Below, piece by piece: positions 44,891-56,259 of a DNA stretch of 64,000 nucleotides. Location: positions 635,001-699,000 of the forward strand of contig JACEFZ010018319.1 in assembly GCA_014155875.1 (NCBI GenBank), read 5' to 3'. Below the pieces are notes generated by a model. That model searched no databases and had not been told where the DNA came from. It worked only from the letters and a program-made list of their open reading frames with translations. Both the position numbers and the translations under genes were made by a program. The stretch comes from Cepaea nemoralis (Eukaryota; Mollusca; Gastropoda; Stylommatophora; Helicidae). The first letter of the stretch is position 1. Every line of letters starts with the position of its first letter.

Positions 44891-45115
44891 GAGGGGGGGG
44901 GAACCCCTAACCTGCAGAGTTAGCGGCGACTGTACTAGCCAGGCGGCCTAAATCCCCCCGGCTCAAAACCTCCCTGTCCTAGGCCGCAAGGTACTGTAAT
45001 CAGTAACGCCAGTTGTCACAAAGTGGGGTAGATAGTTAAGTAGACATGCAGCTGGGCAGTATTTTACAAGGTACTATAAAAGCAGTAATGACAGTTTGTC
45101 ATTTTTCGTCTCTTT

Positions 45116-45234
<119 letters not shown>

Positions 45235-45244
45235 CATGATGATT

Positions 45245-45322
45245 AGAACGAACGAACGAACTTTATTTTCAAAGGATTAAGATTATTGGGCACGCAGGCC
45301 TGTCTAACAGTCTGCGCTTCTA
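45245..45322 (-). repeat. LINE-3 3' tail, reverse
   Basis: (GAAC)n, CTTTATTTTCAAAGG, GGGCACGCAGGCCTGTCTAA. It lies directly beside the (CTA)n tract. Confidence 0.75.
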
Positions 45323-45869
45323 TCACTCTTGCATACATTATTTCATCCTTAGATAGTCAAGAAGACAGGTATCTAGGCAGTATTTTACTTTTAAGTGCAG
45401 CAGTTATTTTTTGTTTTGTTTTTGCACTGAAATGTTTTTTTTTTTTCGATTACTGGATTTTCCCGTTGGTTGTCAAGGGAAACGTTCCCATTTCCCATTC
45501 CAAGATGCATTACCAAAACACTTCAGCGGGAGGCTGCAAACAGAGACCGGCTGTTAAAATACAAGTAACAAGTGGCAACCAAGACCGAGTGTCCTTGAAA
45601 GGGGTCATACGTGCCAGGAAACAATTTCTCAGGGAGGTAAGGTCGTGAGGAACAGAAGACGAAACCGGGCAGGGAGGAATCTGGCATGCTCATTCATAAC
45701 ACGTCGACTTAAGGGCTGCGAACCTGACAGTTCCAAAACATGACAATATTTATCTTCCCTTCACATCACTACCCTTTGTAATGTTCTCCATTGCAACAGC
45801 GCGTCCCTAGATATCCCGCGCTAACCCCACATCCGTACAAATACGTTGATAATCCCCGCTGACACATCT
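45323..45869. other. no gene recognised
   Basis: A 120-codon forward frame (45286-45648) starts inside the LINE-3 tail and has no recognisable motif; not supported as a gene. Confidence 0.45.
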
Positions 45870-46140
45870 TGATAACCGCTTCCTCTATTCATTATGGCAG
45901 TTTTTCCAACGCCACAACGGAAATGGTTTCACCCCCAACAGCCCGGTTTCGTGGGAAAGGAGGGGCCCACGTCCCGATTTCACAGCCTGCGCACTTAAAA
46001 GGTTTTGCGCACGACCTCAATCAAAATGTAAGCTGCCTTTCTATTGGTCACATTATCTTACGTCACCAAAGGTTTAAAAAAACAACACGCAACCTCCCCT
46101 CACTCCCCGATACTGCAACCTTCTCTGAAGCTTAACACAA
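45870..46140 (+). promoter_or_regulatory. promoter-like cluster (CCAAT/CRE/TATA-like)
   Basis: TCTATTGGTCAC (inverted CCAAT box), CTTACGTCACC (CRE-like) and GGTTTAAAAAAAC (TATA-like) lie within about 45 bases (46039-46083). The spacing would suit a pol II promoter reading forward, but no gene or clear exon follows; a CT-rich region begins at about 46640. Could be chance or an LTR remnant. Confidence 0.3.
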
Positions 46141-46744
46141 AAAACGAAAAACTCTTTGGACTCCATTAATTGGGGAATAGCAGATTTCTCGTTCTCCCCC
46201 AGCTCCGCTTTTCTTTCCTCGCTGTTTTGTTTTGAACAGTTTGTGTTTTGTTTTGGTCAGTTTTCTTGTTCTCTCCCCAGCCCTGTGCCTTTCGCAACCT
46301 AATTTATTTCTATTTCCTTTCCCTTGCCTGTACTCTCCGTGTCGTGACGTCGGCTGTTTGGCCTAGATTCTATTTTGGACGCTGAGCTCACGGTGTTGCC
46401 AAACACAGCGCTGGATTCTATCTAGTTCAGGGGACATCAACAGAAGTGCTTCGGTTTCACATCTCACAAGTGGGGAAAGGAAAAGGGCTTGTTTTTTCTG
46501 CACGGCCAGCACTTTTCAATATTTTGCTGACAGTGTTCTACTGTTTGAATATTTTGTTTGATCTGTTCAGTTGTTTGTTGCATTTCGTTTGATCACAATT
46601 TCTGACAAAGTCATGTTTTGCTGTTATTGTTTTTGTTGTGTGCACTTCTGTTTGTGTTATTACCTTTTTCTTCTCTTTCGCATTACTCCACTTCTTCTCC
46701 CCCTCTTCCTCCGTCTTTTTCACCCTCTTCTTCTCTTGTATTCC
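46141..46744. other. no gene recognised
   Basis: T-rich sequence with TTTTGTTTTG repeats around 46220-46260. No coding signal. Confidence 0.45.
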
Positions 46745-46896
46745 CTCCTCGCCTCTTCTTCTTCTTCTTCTTCTTCTTCTTCTTCTTCTTCTTGTACTAC
46801 TACTACTACTGCTACTGTTACTACTACTACTACTACTAATACTACTACTACTACAACAACTACTACTACTACTACTACTACCACTACTACTACTAG

Positions 46897-46964
<68 letters not shown>

Positions 46965-46970
46965 TTTCAC
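46745..46970. repeat. (CTT)n then (ACT)n microsatellite
   Basis: CTT run (46757-46792) followed by ACT triplets with small interruptions to 46963. Ser-, Thr- and Leu-runs in all frames are artefacts. Confidence 0.95.
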
Positions 46971-47624
46971 CCCCTCCTTCTTCTTTTGCTTCTTCTATTT
47001 CTCCTTCTCCTAAAACTCCTACTCCCCCTTTTCCACTGTTTATTCACTTCGTCCTCTTCTACATCTCGTTCTCCAAATCTTCTTCCATCTTATCCCTCTA
47101 TTTCTAATCCTTTTTTTGTTCTGCTTCATCTCCTCTCCTTCTTTCGTCACTTTCTCTTCCTTCATATTTTTGCTTTTCTTTTCCATCAAACATTTTATCG
47201 TCAATATCATTATCGTCTATTAATGTTTCTTTCCTTCTACCTCCTCTTATTGTCTTTTCTCTCTACCTTTATATTCCCCTGAGCCTTCTAGTTTTCTTTC
47301 TTTCCAAACGTATGCTTCTTCTTTAAGCTGATTTCAAATATCATAATTAAATTCACCAATTGGCTCTGGATTTTTTTTTATTTTCATGATGAATTTACAT
47401 TATAGTAATACAAATAAAGTATGCTTGTTCAACTCTCTGGAGTGAACAGTTAGTCTTTCTACTTTGGCATCATAAAAATTGTGATTACACACTCAAATAA
47501 TTAATATTTCAATATAAAATGATAGAAACAATAGAAAGATTATTTAAAGTTCATATATAATGTTTTTAAAGGCACATGTTAACCTATTCCATCATTATTC
47601 AGTCCCTTTTCGAGCTCTCTTTGC
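46971..47624. other. no gene; CT-rich then AT-rich
   Basis: CT-rich up to about 47290, then AT-rich. No supported feature. Confidence 0.5.
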
Positions 47625-48230
47625 TTCTTCTATAATCAATCAATGAAGTGTCTCTTGCTTGTCACAGTCCAACAGTAATCAGCAGTCATTGCAGAGATCA
47701 AATTGCCTTGATATCTTGTCTCCATAGCAGCATTTTCCTGGTAAAATCTTTCACCATGCTCATCACTAACAGCTCCAAAGTCTGACGTAATAAAAAAAAA
47801 ATCCAGAGAATCCAGAAAATGAATTTTCAAAGACATTTTGCAGCAAAGACTTATACTTCAGATGGAGATATTCTACGATTTCATTGTAATTATCAGATCT
47901 TGTTGTTTCCAAGGAAACTGTCCATCACTGATTTAAATGCTAGCCGTGCTCCTTTTTCCTTCCCATGCAACAGGCAAAGAAATTCAATCATTATCATGAA
48001 GAAGGTTTCTAATTTGCCGACCAATAAATACTCCCTCTTATTTTATCTTCACTCAGTCTTGGAAATTTGCTGATGAGGTATTAGAAAGCCTCATCTATTT
48101 TCTTCTTTGCCTTGACAAAGTTTTTCATGAGACTTAATGTGCAAAGGTCGCAACACGATCTTGCTGGTGTCAATATGTTCTGGGTTCTCAACGTTCTTAT
48201 TGCCAGGGTGCAATGACTGCAATGGCTTGA
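47625..48230 (-). pseudogene. transposon-associated protein remnant
   Basis: The reverse strand gives, in order and across frameshifts: FPRLSEDKIREYLLVG, ARLAFKSVMDSFLGN, MSLKIHFLDSLDFF, GAVSDEHGERFYQENAAMET and RYQGNLISAMTADYCW. I recognise the pattern SEEQGERFHQD-ME-RYQG-W-MMADYCW from uncharacterised, repeated animal proteins, widely met as transposon-like sequences; the biochemical role is not known to me. Several frameshifts (for example a poly-A run near 47791) make it non-functional. Confidence 0.6.
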
Positions 48231-48235
48231 GATAT

Positions 48236-48308
48236 GGAGCACGTATGGGTTACACCCGTGTGCCGTGATGTTGATCCGTCAACTAAACTAAACGAAACTA
48301 AACTAATG
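48236..48308 (+). mobile_element. SINE-2 3' end fragment
   Basis: ATGGGTTACACCCGTGTGCC, GTGATGTTGATCCGTCAACT, then AAACTAAACGAAACTAAAC. Confidence 0.75.
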
Positions 48309-48647
48309 ACTGTGATTGGCCAATGTCTTCTGATGAAATTGTCAATTCGTGCACGGCTATCCTACTCACAGAGAAAGCAACAGTACTAGGTGTATCCACC
48401 CTGTAGTCCAAGCAAAGGAACAACCACTTTTAAGTCACCGTAACAATTGCGTCATATATGACCGTAATTAAAAAAATTAGTGGCATATATCATGAAAACT
48501 AGAGCCAGTCAACATTTTAAAACGTTATTTTCGTTTTCAGTACATGAAGTTAGTTAAGATCGGATATTTTTTTTATATCCAGTACATTTTGGTTGTTGAC
48601 TACTGTAATTCTAATAATAACTTGCGTTGCTATGACAACACCTGTAC
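48309..48647. other. no feature recognised
   Basis: AT-rich sequence up to the hAT-like insertion. Confidence 0.5.
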
Positions 48648-48655
48648 CATTAGTG

Positions 48656-49039
48656 CAGTGGTTCTAAACCTTTGTTGGCCCATGCATTCCTTCACAATAT
48701 TTTCAGAACGCCACCCCCCCCCCCTTGTATTTCCTCCCTATAAATCCCCCCACACACACAGTATACGTAAACATGGAAGCTAAATTTAATAACACATACT
48801 AGAACAAGTCTAGACGTCTACATAAAACGTGATTTGCAGGTCTACTTACGTTATAAAACGAATTTCAGAATGGTGAGAAGTACAGAACCATAAAGTATGG
48901 AGGGAAAAACAATATCAAGTAATCGGTTCTTGTATAAACGCGATCTTGACATAATCTTAATTCCACTTTCCCCCCGGAAAACCCTAAAATTCCCTCCTGG
49001 GGGGGGGGGGGGGGATTCCCCACCGGTTGAGAACCACTG
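48656..49039. mobile_element. hAT-like non-autonomous element, copy 2
   Basis: Ends CAGTGGTTCTAAACC and GGTTGAGAACCACTG; 8-bp flanks CATTAGTG (48648-48655) and TATTAGTG (49040-49047) with one mismatch. Interior matches the complement of 25546-26002, including AAGTAATCGGTTCTTGTATA and GTGATTTGCAGGTCTACTTA. 384 bp, no transposase. Poly-C and poly-G runs lie just inside each end. Confidence 0.85.
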
Positions 49040-49049
49040 TATTAGTGTT

Positions 49050-49325
49050 TAGAGGTCAGAATGGCCGAATGGATGAAAGAGCTCATTCTTAAACATCCGG
49101 CGTGCCGATGTTGAGGTAGTGGGTTCAATCCCTACACCGGCCAGTTGGACTAAAATACTGATTCCCTCGTCCTTGACTTGGGCACGTAAATCACAAGCAC
49201 TTCACAAGTCTGAGTGGGTTCGCCTGAGAGCGAGGGACACTGCTAATCCACACGCACAATGCAGTACTACAGAAGTGGCCTGGAAGGAGTTAAAAGCAAG
49301 CCAGCGCTTAACAAAATCAAACAAC
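49050..49325 (+). mobile_element. SINE-3, forward, full length
   Basis: Head GGTCAGAATGGCCGAATGGA (A box) and GTAGTGGGTTCAATCCCTAC (B box), body TCGTCCTTGACTTGGGCACG, end GCAAGCCAGCGCTTAACAAA. The best reference for the reverse copies elsewhere. It begins within a few bases of the hAT target duplication. Confidence 0.82.
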
Positions 49326-49504
49326 ACTGATTTATTTGTGTTTATTTAATCATCCGTACCATTCTGACAATGATTTGTTTTTACTCCAATGCCGCGTCGT
49401 ACCATTCTGTTTGTGATTTCTGAGATTTCCATACCGCAAATGCACTATTCTATAACTGGTTTCTTTATTTTAATTACCTCACCTGCACCATTTTTAACGC
49501 GATT

Positions 49505-50026
49505 TCTTTGTTTTCGCTACAGCGTATGTGCTAGAAAGAGCGTCCATGCCCAGTATCAACACTCTACTAATGAAGAATCAGATTCGCTGGGCTGGTCATT
49601 TACCTCGTATACCAGATCACAGGCTCCCTAAACGAATTTTATTTTTTTACGACGAGCTGCGTTGTGGTAAACGCTCCCAAGGCGGCCAGAGGAAACGCTT
49701 TACAGACACTCTGAAAATCTCACTGAAAGCTTTTGGAATTCATCTTGACACCCGGGAGACTGCTGCTAAAGACCGTAATTCGTGGCGTGCATCACTACTT
49801 AAGGGTGCAGTCACGTGTGAAGCAACCAGGACTGCAAGAGCTGTGAAGAAAAGGCTGGACAGAAAAACCACTGCAGGAGATCCTCCTCCTGGAACGTCAA
49901 GAATTCTTTGCCCACATTGTCAAAGAACATTTCGAACCAAAATAACCCTCATGAGCCATCCTAGAACTTACGGCTCCACACCTTCAACCCCACTGGATGA
50001 GATGAATAATCATCATCATTCTTGAT
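49505..50026 (+). pseudogene. LINE C-terminal region with zinc-finger end
   Basis: One frame from about 49528 gives 165 residues: ERASMPSINTLLMKNQIRWA, GHLPRIPDHRLPKRI, KRSQGGQRKRFTDTLKISLK, ETAAKDRNSWRA and a C2H2-like end CPHCQRTFRTKITLMSHPRT. This is the well-known C-terminal domain of a LINE found in many animals (typical text RWAGHVVRMPD-RLPK and CP-C-RTF--RIGL-SH-RTH). The final His of the finger has become Tyr (RTY). A start codon here is chance; the upstream RT is absent. The sequence ends with an (ATC)-type tail (50006-50020). Confidence 0.75.
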
Positions 50027-50389
50027 GGACAAACAACAACAATGTGCTATTGCTGCCGTATGCAAAGAGCATATTTTGTGGGCTGTGGGGTGACGACGGC
50101 AAACTCAAGAAGCCATCATTATCAGCGTAGATATGATGTTCTGGGTTTTAGCGATGCTTGTGTGTGCTGGGTGTAGGATATGTCATATCTTAAGAAGGTA
50201 CCATCTGACAATCCGCACAGACATCTGGCCTCACATATAACTTAGCCAACGACAGCCGGTTGAACGAGGCCCAAGTTGTTTTTCCCCCCATTAGAACTGA
50301 AATGGAATATACAATCTGAACAGATATAGTCACGATTACTGTACTGTCACAGCACACATACAGCTTCTTAACGTTATCTAGTAGGATAC
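50027..50389. other. no feature recognised
   Basis: No supported feature. Confidence 0.5.
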
Positions 50390-50515
50390 AAACAATAATG
50401 ACAAACACCAGACAATGCTGACTAACACCAGACAAAAGTGACAAACATCAAATCAATACCGACAAACATTAGACAGTATCGACAAACACCAGACAATGCT
50501 GAAAAACACTGGACA
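50390..50515. repeat. 20-bp tandem repeat, degenerate
   Basis: GACAAACACCAGACAATGCT units, about 6 copies. Confidence 0.75.
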
Positions 50516-50961
50516 GTCAAGACGAAATAATGTGTATCACAAACGTTTTAAAACTATATGTGTAGATATTATACATATGAACGTGCATAACAAGAAACTA
50601 ACGCCATCAGGTGTGGTGATGCGCAGAACATTGGACATATTACAGTGATGTTGGTTATTTTACTGAGTGCCATGATATTGAGGCAACTCATGGTCTCTAC
50701 AATTCAGCCCAAGCTTTGTTTTTACACAACTGTTGTATTTGTTTAATGAAAGCACCCATTATAGGTATAATTATTGACGACACCTCTGAAAACTTCCGTT
50801 CCACTAAGTGACGTTCTTGTCATAAGGAAATTCCAGTGCAGCACGATAAAATTCACTATTAAACGCTGATTTTTCGGTGTAAATATGTGATATATTTCAT
50901 AATATGCACTTCATCTCTGGCCCGTAAATTATATACTGCATATAAACAAGTCTGTCTCCCT
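50516..50961. other. no feature recognised
   Basis: AT-rich sequence, no supported feature. Confidence 0.5.
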
Positions 50962-51182
50962 GACCTAGGTGTTTCCGACTGTCTCCGTAATCCCGTTTAT
51001 CCACGTGAGCAAACGCGGCTGCGTGAGAATCGATAGCGGTTCTTGCCGCGCCCGTTACTTACGGGATATGTGATCAACCCGCTGAAAAAGCAATGGCAAA
51101 CTACTGAGCGTACTCTTGCCAAAAAATTAACAACAGCCGTAATATGCTGATGTTAACAGCGATGTTCTGAAATAGGGGATAT
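50962..51182 (+). mobile_element. SINE-1, forward, head type 1
   Basis: CTGTCTCCCTGACCTAGGTG (A box), GATAGCGGTTCTTGCCGCG (B-box region), tail CTGAAAAAGCAATGGCAAAC, end GTTCTGAAATAGGGGATATG then poly-G. A tail-only fragment (CCCGTAAAGGATATGCAACT) lies at 51393-51412. Confidence 0.78.
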
Positions 51183-51787
51183 GGGGGGGGGGGGGGGGGG
51201 GGATATAAACAAACACTAAGATCTGCTGTACAATTTCCAGAACAAATTTTTTGTATACCGTGGACATAATGATAAGCTTGTATGCTAAATCGCAGCATTT
51301 TCCCTCAATTGATTACTTAGATATTGATTTTTATGTAGGGGGGGGGGGGGGGGGCAAACAAATGTGAACGGACTGTGTAGATGTGACTGCATAGTCCCGT
51401 AAAGGATATGCAACTACTATTAACTTCTCTGCAAGTGGTACTAACTTCGTGAGCTATAATTAATCATATCGTCAAATCCTCACCCTTACAACACCAGGTC
51501 GGTACAACAAAACCTGTGAAAACATGTATTCTCATCACGTGTTTCTTGTCCACTGCACTGCCAAATGCTTGTCGAAATCACATGTTGCCAATGAGTTCTA
51601 GTTGTTCGTGGAAGTACAAAAGAAACACGATCCCGTTGTCGACTTAATGATACAGCTTCGAAGACAAGAATTGCGTAGTTAGCAGACACTCTAAACCAGC
51701 TGAGTAAGTCGACCCCTGAACTTTAGGGACAGGAATAACACATTATCCAGTTTCACGACAGACATTTACATTTAACATCCAATTAAA

Positions 51788-54700
51788 GGTGGAGAGTAAA
51801 TCTTGGAAACAACGGACGTCTATACTCGGAGAGTAAATCTTGGAAACAACGGACATCTATACTCGGAGAGTAAATCTTGGAAACAACGGACATCTATACT
51901 CGGAGAGTAAATCTTGGAAACAACGGACGTCTATACTCGGAGAGTAAATCTTGGAAACAACGGACGTCTATTCTCGGAGAGTAAATCTTGGAAACAACGG
52001 ACGTCTATACTCGGAGAGTAAATCTTGGAAACAACGGACGTCTATACTCGGAGAGTAAATCTTGGAAACAATGGATATCTATACTCGGAGAGTAAATCTT
52101 GGAAACAACGGATATCTATACTCGGAGAGTAAATCTTGGAAACATTTTTAAAAAAAAATATGCTGTTGGGGAGTAAATCATGGAAACATCGAACACCTGG
52201 AATCGGAGAGTAAATCGTTGATCCGTCGAACATCCGGATTCGATGAGTAAATCGTGGAAACATCGGGCATGTATAGTCGGAGAGTTGCTTGCTTGCTTGC
52301 TTGTGTTCGTTGGCTTGAGCTCCAACGTGAAGTCCTGTATAACGGATGAAGGCATCCTGTTGTCCAACATCAGTCTGATGTCATACAGGACCTGAGTTTT
52401 GCGTGAGTATCCGACGGAGAGAAAATCGCAAAACATCGGATATCTGCAGTCGGAGAGTAAATCTTGGAAACATCGGATATCTGCTGTTGGGGGGTGAATC
52501 TTGGAAACATCGGACATCTGTAGACGGAGAGTAAATCTTGGAAACCTCGGACATCTGTAGACGGAGAGTAAATCTTGGAAACCTCGGGTATTTGTAGACG
52601 GAGAGTAAATCTTGGAAACCACGGGTGTCTGTAGACGGAGAGTAAATCTTGGAAACCTCGGGTGTCTGTAGACGGAGAGTAAATCTTGCAATCCTCGGGT
52701 ATCTGTAGACGGAGAGTAAATCTTGGAAACCACGGGTGTCTGTAGACGGAGAGTAAATCTTGGAAACCTCGGGTGTCTGTAGACGGAGAGTAAATCTTGC
52801 AATCCTCGGGTATCTGTAGACGGAGAGTAAATCTTGGAAACCACGGGTGTCTGTAGACGGAGAGTAAATCTTGCAATCCTCGGGTATCTGTAGACGGAGA
52901 GTAAATCTTGGAAACATCGGACATCTGTAGTCGGAGAGTAAATCTTGGAAATCACGGGTGTCTGTAGACGGAGTGTAAATCTTGGAAACCTCGGGTATCT
53001 ATAGACGGAGAGTAAATCTTGCAATCCTCGGGTATCTGTAGACGGAGAGTAAATCTTGGAAACATCGGACATCTGTAGACGGAGAGTACATCTTGGAAAC
53101 AACGGATATCTATACTCGGAGAGTAAATCTTGGAAACAACAGATATCTATACTCGGAGAGTAAATTTTGGAAACATTAAAAAAAAAAATATGCTGTTGGG
53201 GAGTAAATCATGGAAACATCGAACACCTGGAATCGGAGAGTAAATCTTTGATCCGTCGAACATCCGGATTCAACGAGTAAATCGTGGAAACATCGGGCAT
53301 GTATAGTCGGAGAGTAAATCGCAAAACATCGGATATCTGCAGTCGGAGAGTAAATCTTGGAAACATCGGATATCTGTAGACGGAGTGTAAATCTTGGAAA
53401 CATCGGATATCTGGAGTCGGAGAGTACATCTTGGAAACATAAATATCTGCTGTTGGGGGGTGAATCTTGGAAACATCGGACATCTGTAGACGGAGAGTAA
53501 ATCTTGGAAACCTCGGACATCTGTAGACGGAGAGTAAATCTTGGAAACCTCATGTATCTGTAGACGGAGAGTAAATCTTGGAAACCTCGGGTGTCTGTAG
53601 ACGGAGAGTAAATCTTGGAAACATCGGACAACTGTAGACGGAGAGTAAATCTTGGAAGCCTCGGGTATCTGTAGACGGAGAGTAAATCTTGGAAACCTCG
53701 GGTATCTATAGACGGAGAGTAAATCTTGGAAAACTCCGGTATCTGTAGACGAAGAGTAAATGTTGGAAACCTCGGGTATCTGTAGACGGAGAGTAAATCT
53801 TGGAAACCTCGGGTATCTGTAGACGGAGAGTAAATCTTGGAAACATCGGACATCTGTAGACGGAGAGTAAATCTTGGAAACCTCGGGTATCTGTAGACGG
53901 AGAGTAAATCTTGGAAACCTCGGGTATCTATAGACGGAGAGTAAATCTTGGAAACCTCGGGTATCTGTAGACGGAGAATAAATCTTGGAACCATCGAACA
54001 TCTGTAGACGGAGAGTAAATCTTGGAAACCTCGGACATCTGTAGACAGAGAGTAAATCTTGGAAACCTCGGGTATCTGTAGACGGAGAGTAAATCTTGGA
54101 AACATCCGACATCTGGAGTCGGAGAGTAATCTTGGAAACATCGGACATCTGGAGTCGGAGAGTAAATCTTAGAAACCTCGGACATCTGTAGACGGAGAAT
54201 AAATCTTGGAACCATCGAACATCTGTAGACGGAGAGTAAATCTTGGAAACCTCGGACATCTGTAGACGGAGAGTAAATCTTGGAAACCTCGGGTATCTGT
54301 AGACGGAGAGTAAATCTTGGAAACATCCGACATCTGGAGTCGGAGAGTAAATCTTGGAAACATCGGACATCTGGAGTCGGAGAGTAAATCTTGGAAAACT
54401 CGGGTATATGTAGACGGAGAGTAAATCTTGGAAACCACGGGTGTCTGTAGACGGAGAGTAAATCTTGGAAACCTCGGGTGTCTGTAGACGGAGAGTAAAT
54501 CTTGCAATCCTCGGGTGTCTGTAAACGGAGAGTAAATCGTCCAGTCCTCGGGTATCTGTAGTCGGAGAGTAAATCTTGGAAACCATGGGTATCTGTAGAC
54601 GGAGAGTAAATCTCGGAAACCACGGGTATCTGTAGACGGAGAGTAAATCCTGGAAACCACGTGTATCTGTAGACGGAGAGTAAATCTTGGAAACCACAGG

Positions 54701-55545
54701 TGTCTGTTGACACATAGTAAATCTTGCAATCCTCGGGTATCTGTAGACGGAGAGTAAATCGTGGAAACATTGGACATCTTTAGTCGGAGAGTAAATTTTG
54801 GAAATCACAGGTGTCTGTAGACGGAGAGTCAATCTTGGAAACCTCGGGTATCTGTAGACGGAGAGTAAATCTTGCAATCCTCGGGTATCTGTAGACGGAG
54901 AGTAAATCTTGGAAACATCGGACATCTGTAGGCAGAGAGTAAATCTTGGAAACCTCGGGTGTCTGTAGACGGAGAGTAAATCTTCCAATCCTCGGGTATC
55001 TGTAGACGGAGAGTAAATCTTGGAAACATCGGACATCTGTAGTCGGAGAGTAAATCTTGGAAACCACGGGTATCTGTAGACGGAGAGTAAATCTTGGAAG
55101 CCACGGGTATCTGTAGACGGAGAGTAAATCTTGGAAACCTCGGGTATTTGTAGACGGAGAGTAAATCTTGGAAACCACGGGTGTCTGTAGACGGAGAGTA
55201 AATCTTGGAAACCTCGGGTGTCTGTAGACGGAGAGTAAATCTTGCAATCCTCGGGTATCTGTAGACGGAGAGTAAATCTTGGAAACCATGGGTGTCTGTA
55301 AACGGAGAGTAAATCTTGCAATCCTCGGGTATCTGTAGACGGAGCGTAAATCTTGGAAACATCGGACATCTGTAGTCGGAGAGTAAATCTTGGAAATCAC
55401 GGGTGTCTGTAGACGGAGAGTAAATCTTGGAAACCTCGGGTATCTGTAGACGGAGAGTAAATCTTGCAATCCTCGGGTATCTGTAGACGGAGAGTAAATC
55501 TTGGAAAACACGGGTGTCTGTAGACGGAGAGTAAATCTTGCAATC
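51788..55545. repeat. 37-bp satellite, close to 100 units
   Basis: Unit GGAGAGTAAATCTTGGAAAC then CTCGGGTATCTGTAGAC. Variants fall into classes (AACGGACGTCTATACTC at 51788-52140; TGCAATCCTCGGGTATC and ACCACGGGTGTCTG further on), often alternating in pairs. Since 37 is not a multiple of three, a reverse frame cycles through all three phases every three units; the unit has no reverse stop in any phase, so frames of up to 699 codons persist with a 37-residue period. Confidence 0.93.
52285..52428. repeat. module E, copy 2, within satellite
   Basis: TTGCTTGCTTGTGTTCGTTG to GCGTGAGTATCCGACGG, matching 5576-5700. Satellite units lie on both sides. The segment just before it (52140-52280) is duplicated at 53165-53315 without module E, which marks E as the later arrival. 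Confidence 0.75.
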
Positions 55546-55639
55546 TTGGGCAATCCAGTGTCGTCGGCGCAGCTTCATTATATACGCGCTTTAGTTTCAC
55601 TAGCTGTCTCTATGCCACTGGGAAGTCCCAGTCCATACA

Positions 55640-55640
55640 C

Positions 55641-55681
<41 letters not shown>

Positions 55682-55786
55682 TCTAGTTAGTTAGTTAATT
55701 AATTAGTTAGTTAATTATCTAGTTAGTTAGTTTGTTATCTAGTTAGTTAGTTAGTTAGTTATCTAGTTAGTTATCTAGCTAGTTAA

Positions 55787-55821
<35 letters not shown>

Positions 55822-55847
55822 TCTAGTTAGTTATCTAGTTAGTTATC

Positions 55848-55885
<38 letters not shown>

Positions 55886-55947
55886 TCTAGTTAGTTATCT
55901 AGCTAGTTAGTTAGTTAGTTAGTTAGTTATTTATCTAGTTAGTTACC

Positions 55948-56006
<59 letters not shown>

Positions 56007-56050
56007 GTAGTTAGTTAGTTAGTTAGTTAGTTAGTTGATTGGTTGGTTGG

Positions 56051-56104
<54 letters not shown>

Positions 56105-56152
56105 CGTCAGTCAGTCAGTCAGTCAGTCAGTCAGTCAGTCAGTCAGTTAGTC

Positions 56153-56185
<33 letters not shown>

Positions 56186-56186
56186 T

Positions 56187-56230
<44 letters not shown>

Positions 56231-56248
56231 CTAGTTAAGTAGTTAGTA
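55640..56248. repeat. (TTAG)n array with CAGT block
   Basis: TTAG tetramers with TTATC interruptions and a pure (CAGT)n block at about 56106-56150. The LINE-1 copy that follows starts inside this array. Confidence 0.93.
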
Positions 56249-56259
56249 AGAATACAGAC

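Noticed and set aside
45286..45648. 120-codon forward frame
   Set aside because: Begins within a LINE-3 tail and has no recognisable domain.
46571..47282. 178- and 214-codon frames rich in Thr and Leu
   Set aside because: (CTT)n/(ACT)n microsatellites with CT-rich flanks.
53270..55369. 699-codon reverse frame with a 37-residue repeat (SKIYSPSTDTRGFQDLL type)
   Set aside because: It lies wholly in the 37-bp satellite; the period equals the unit cycling through three phases, and neighbouring frames are open too. No start context or non-repeat domain.
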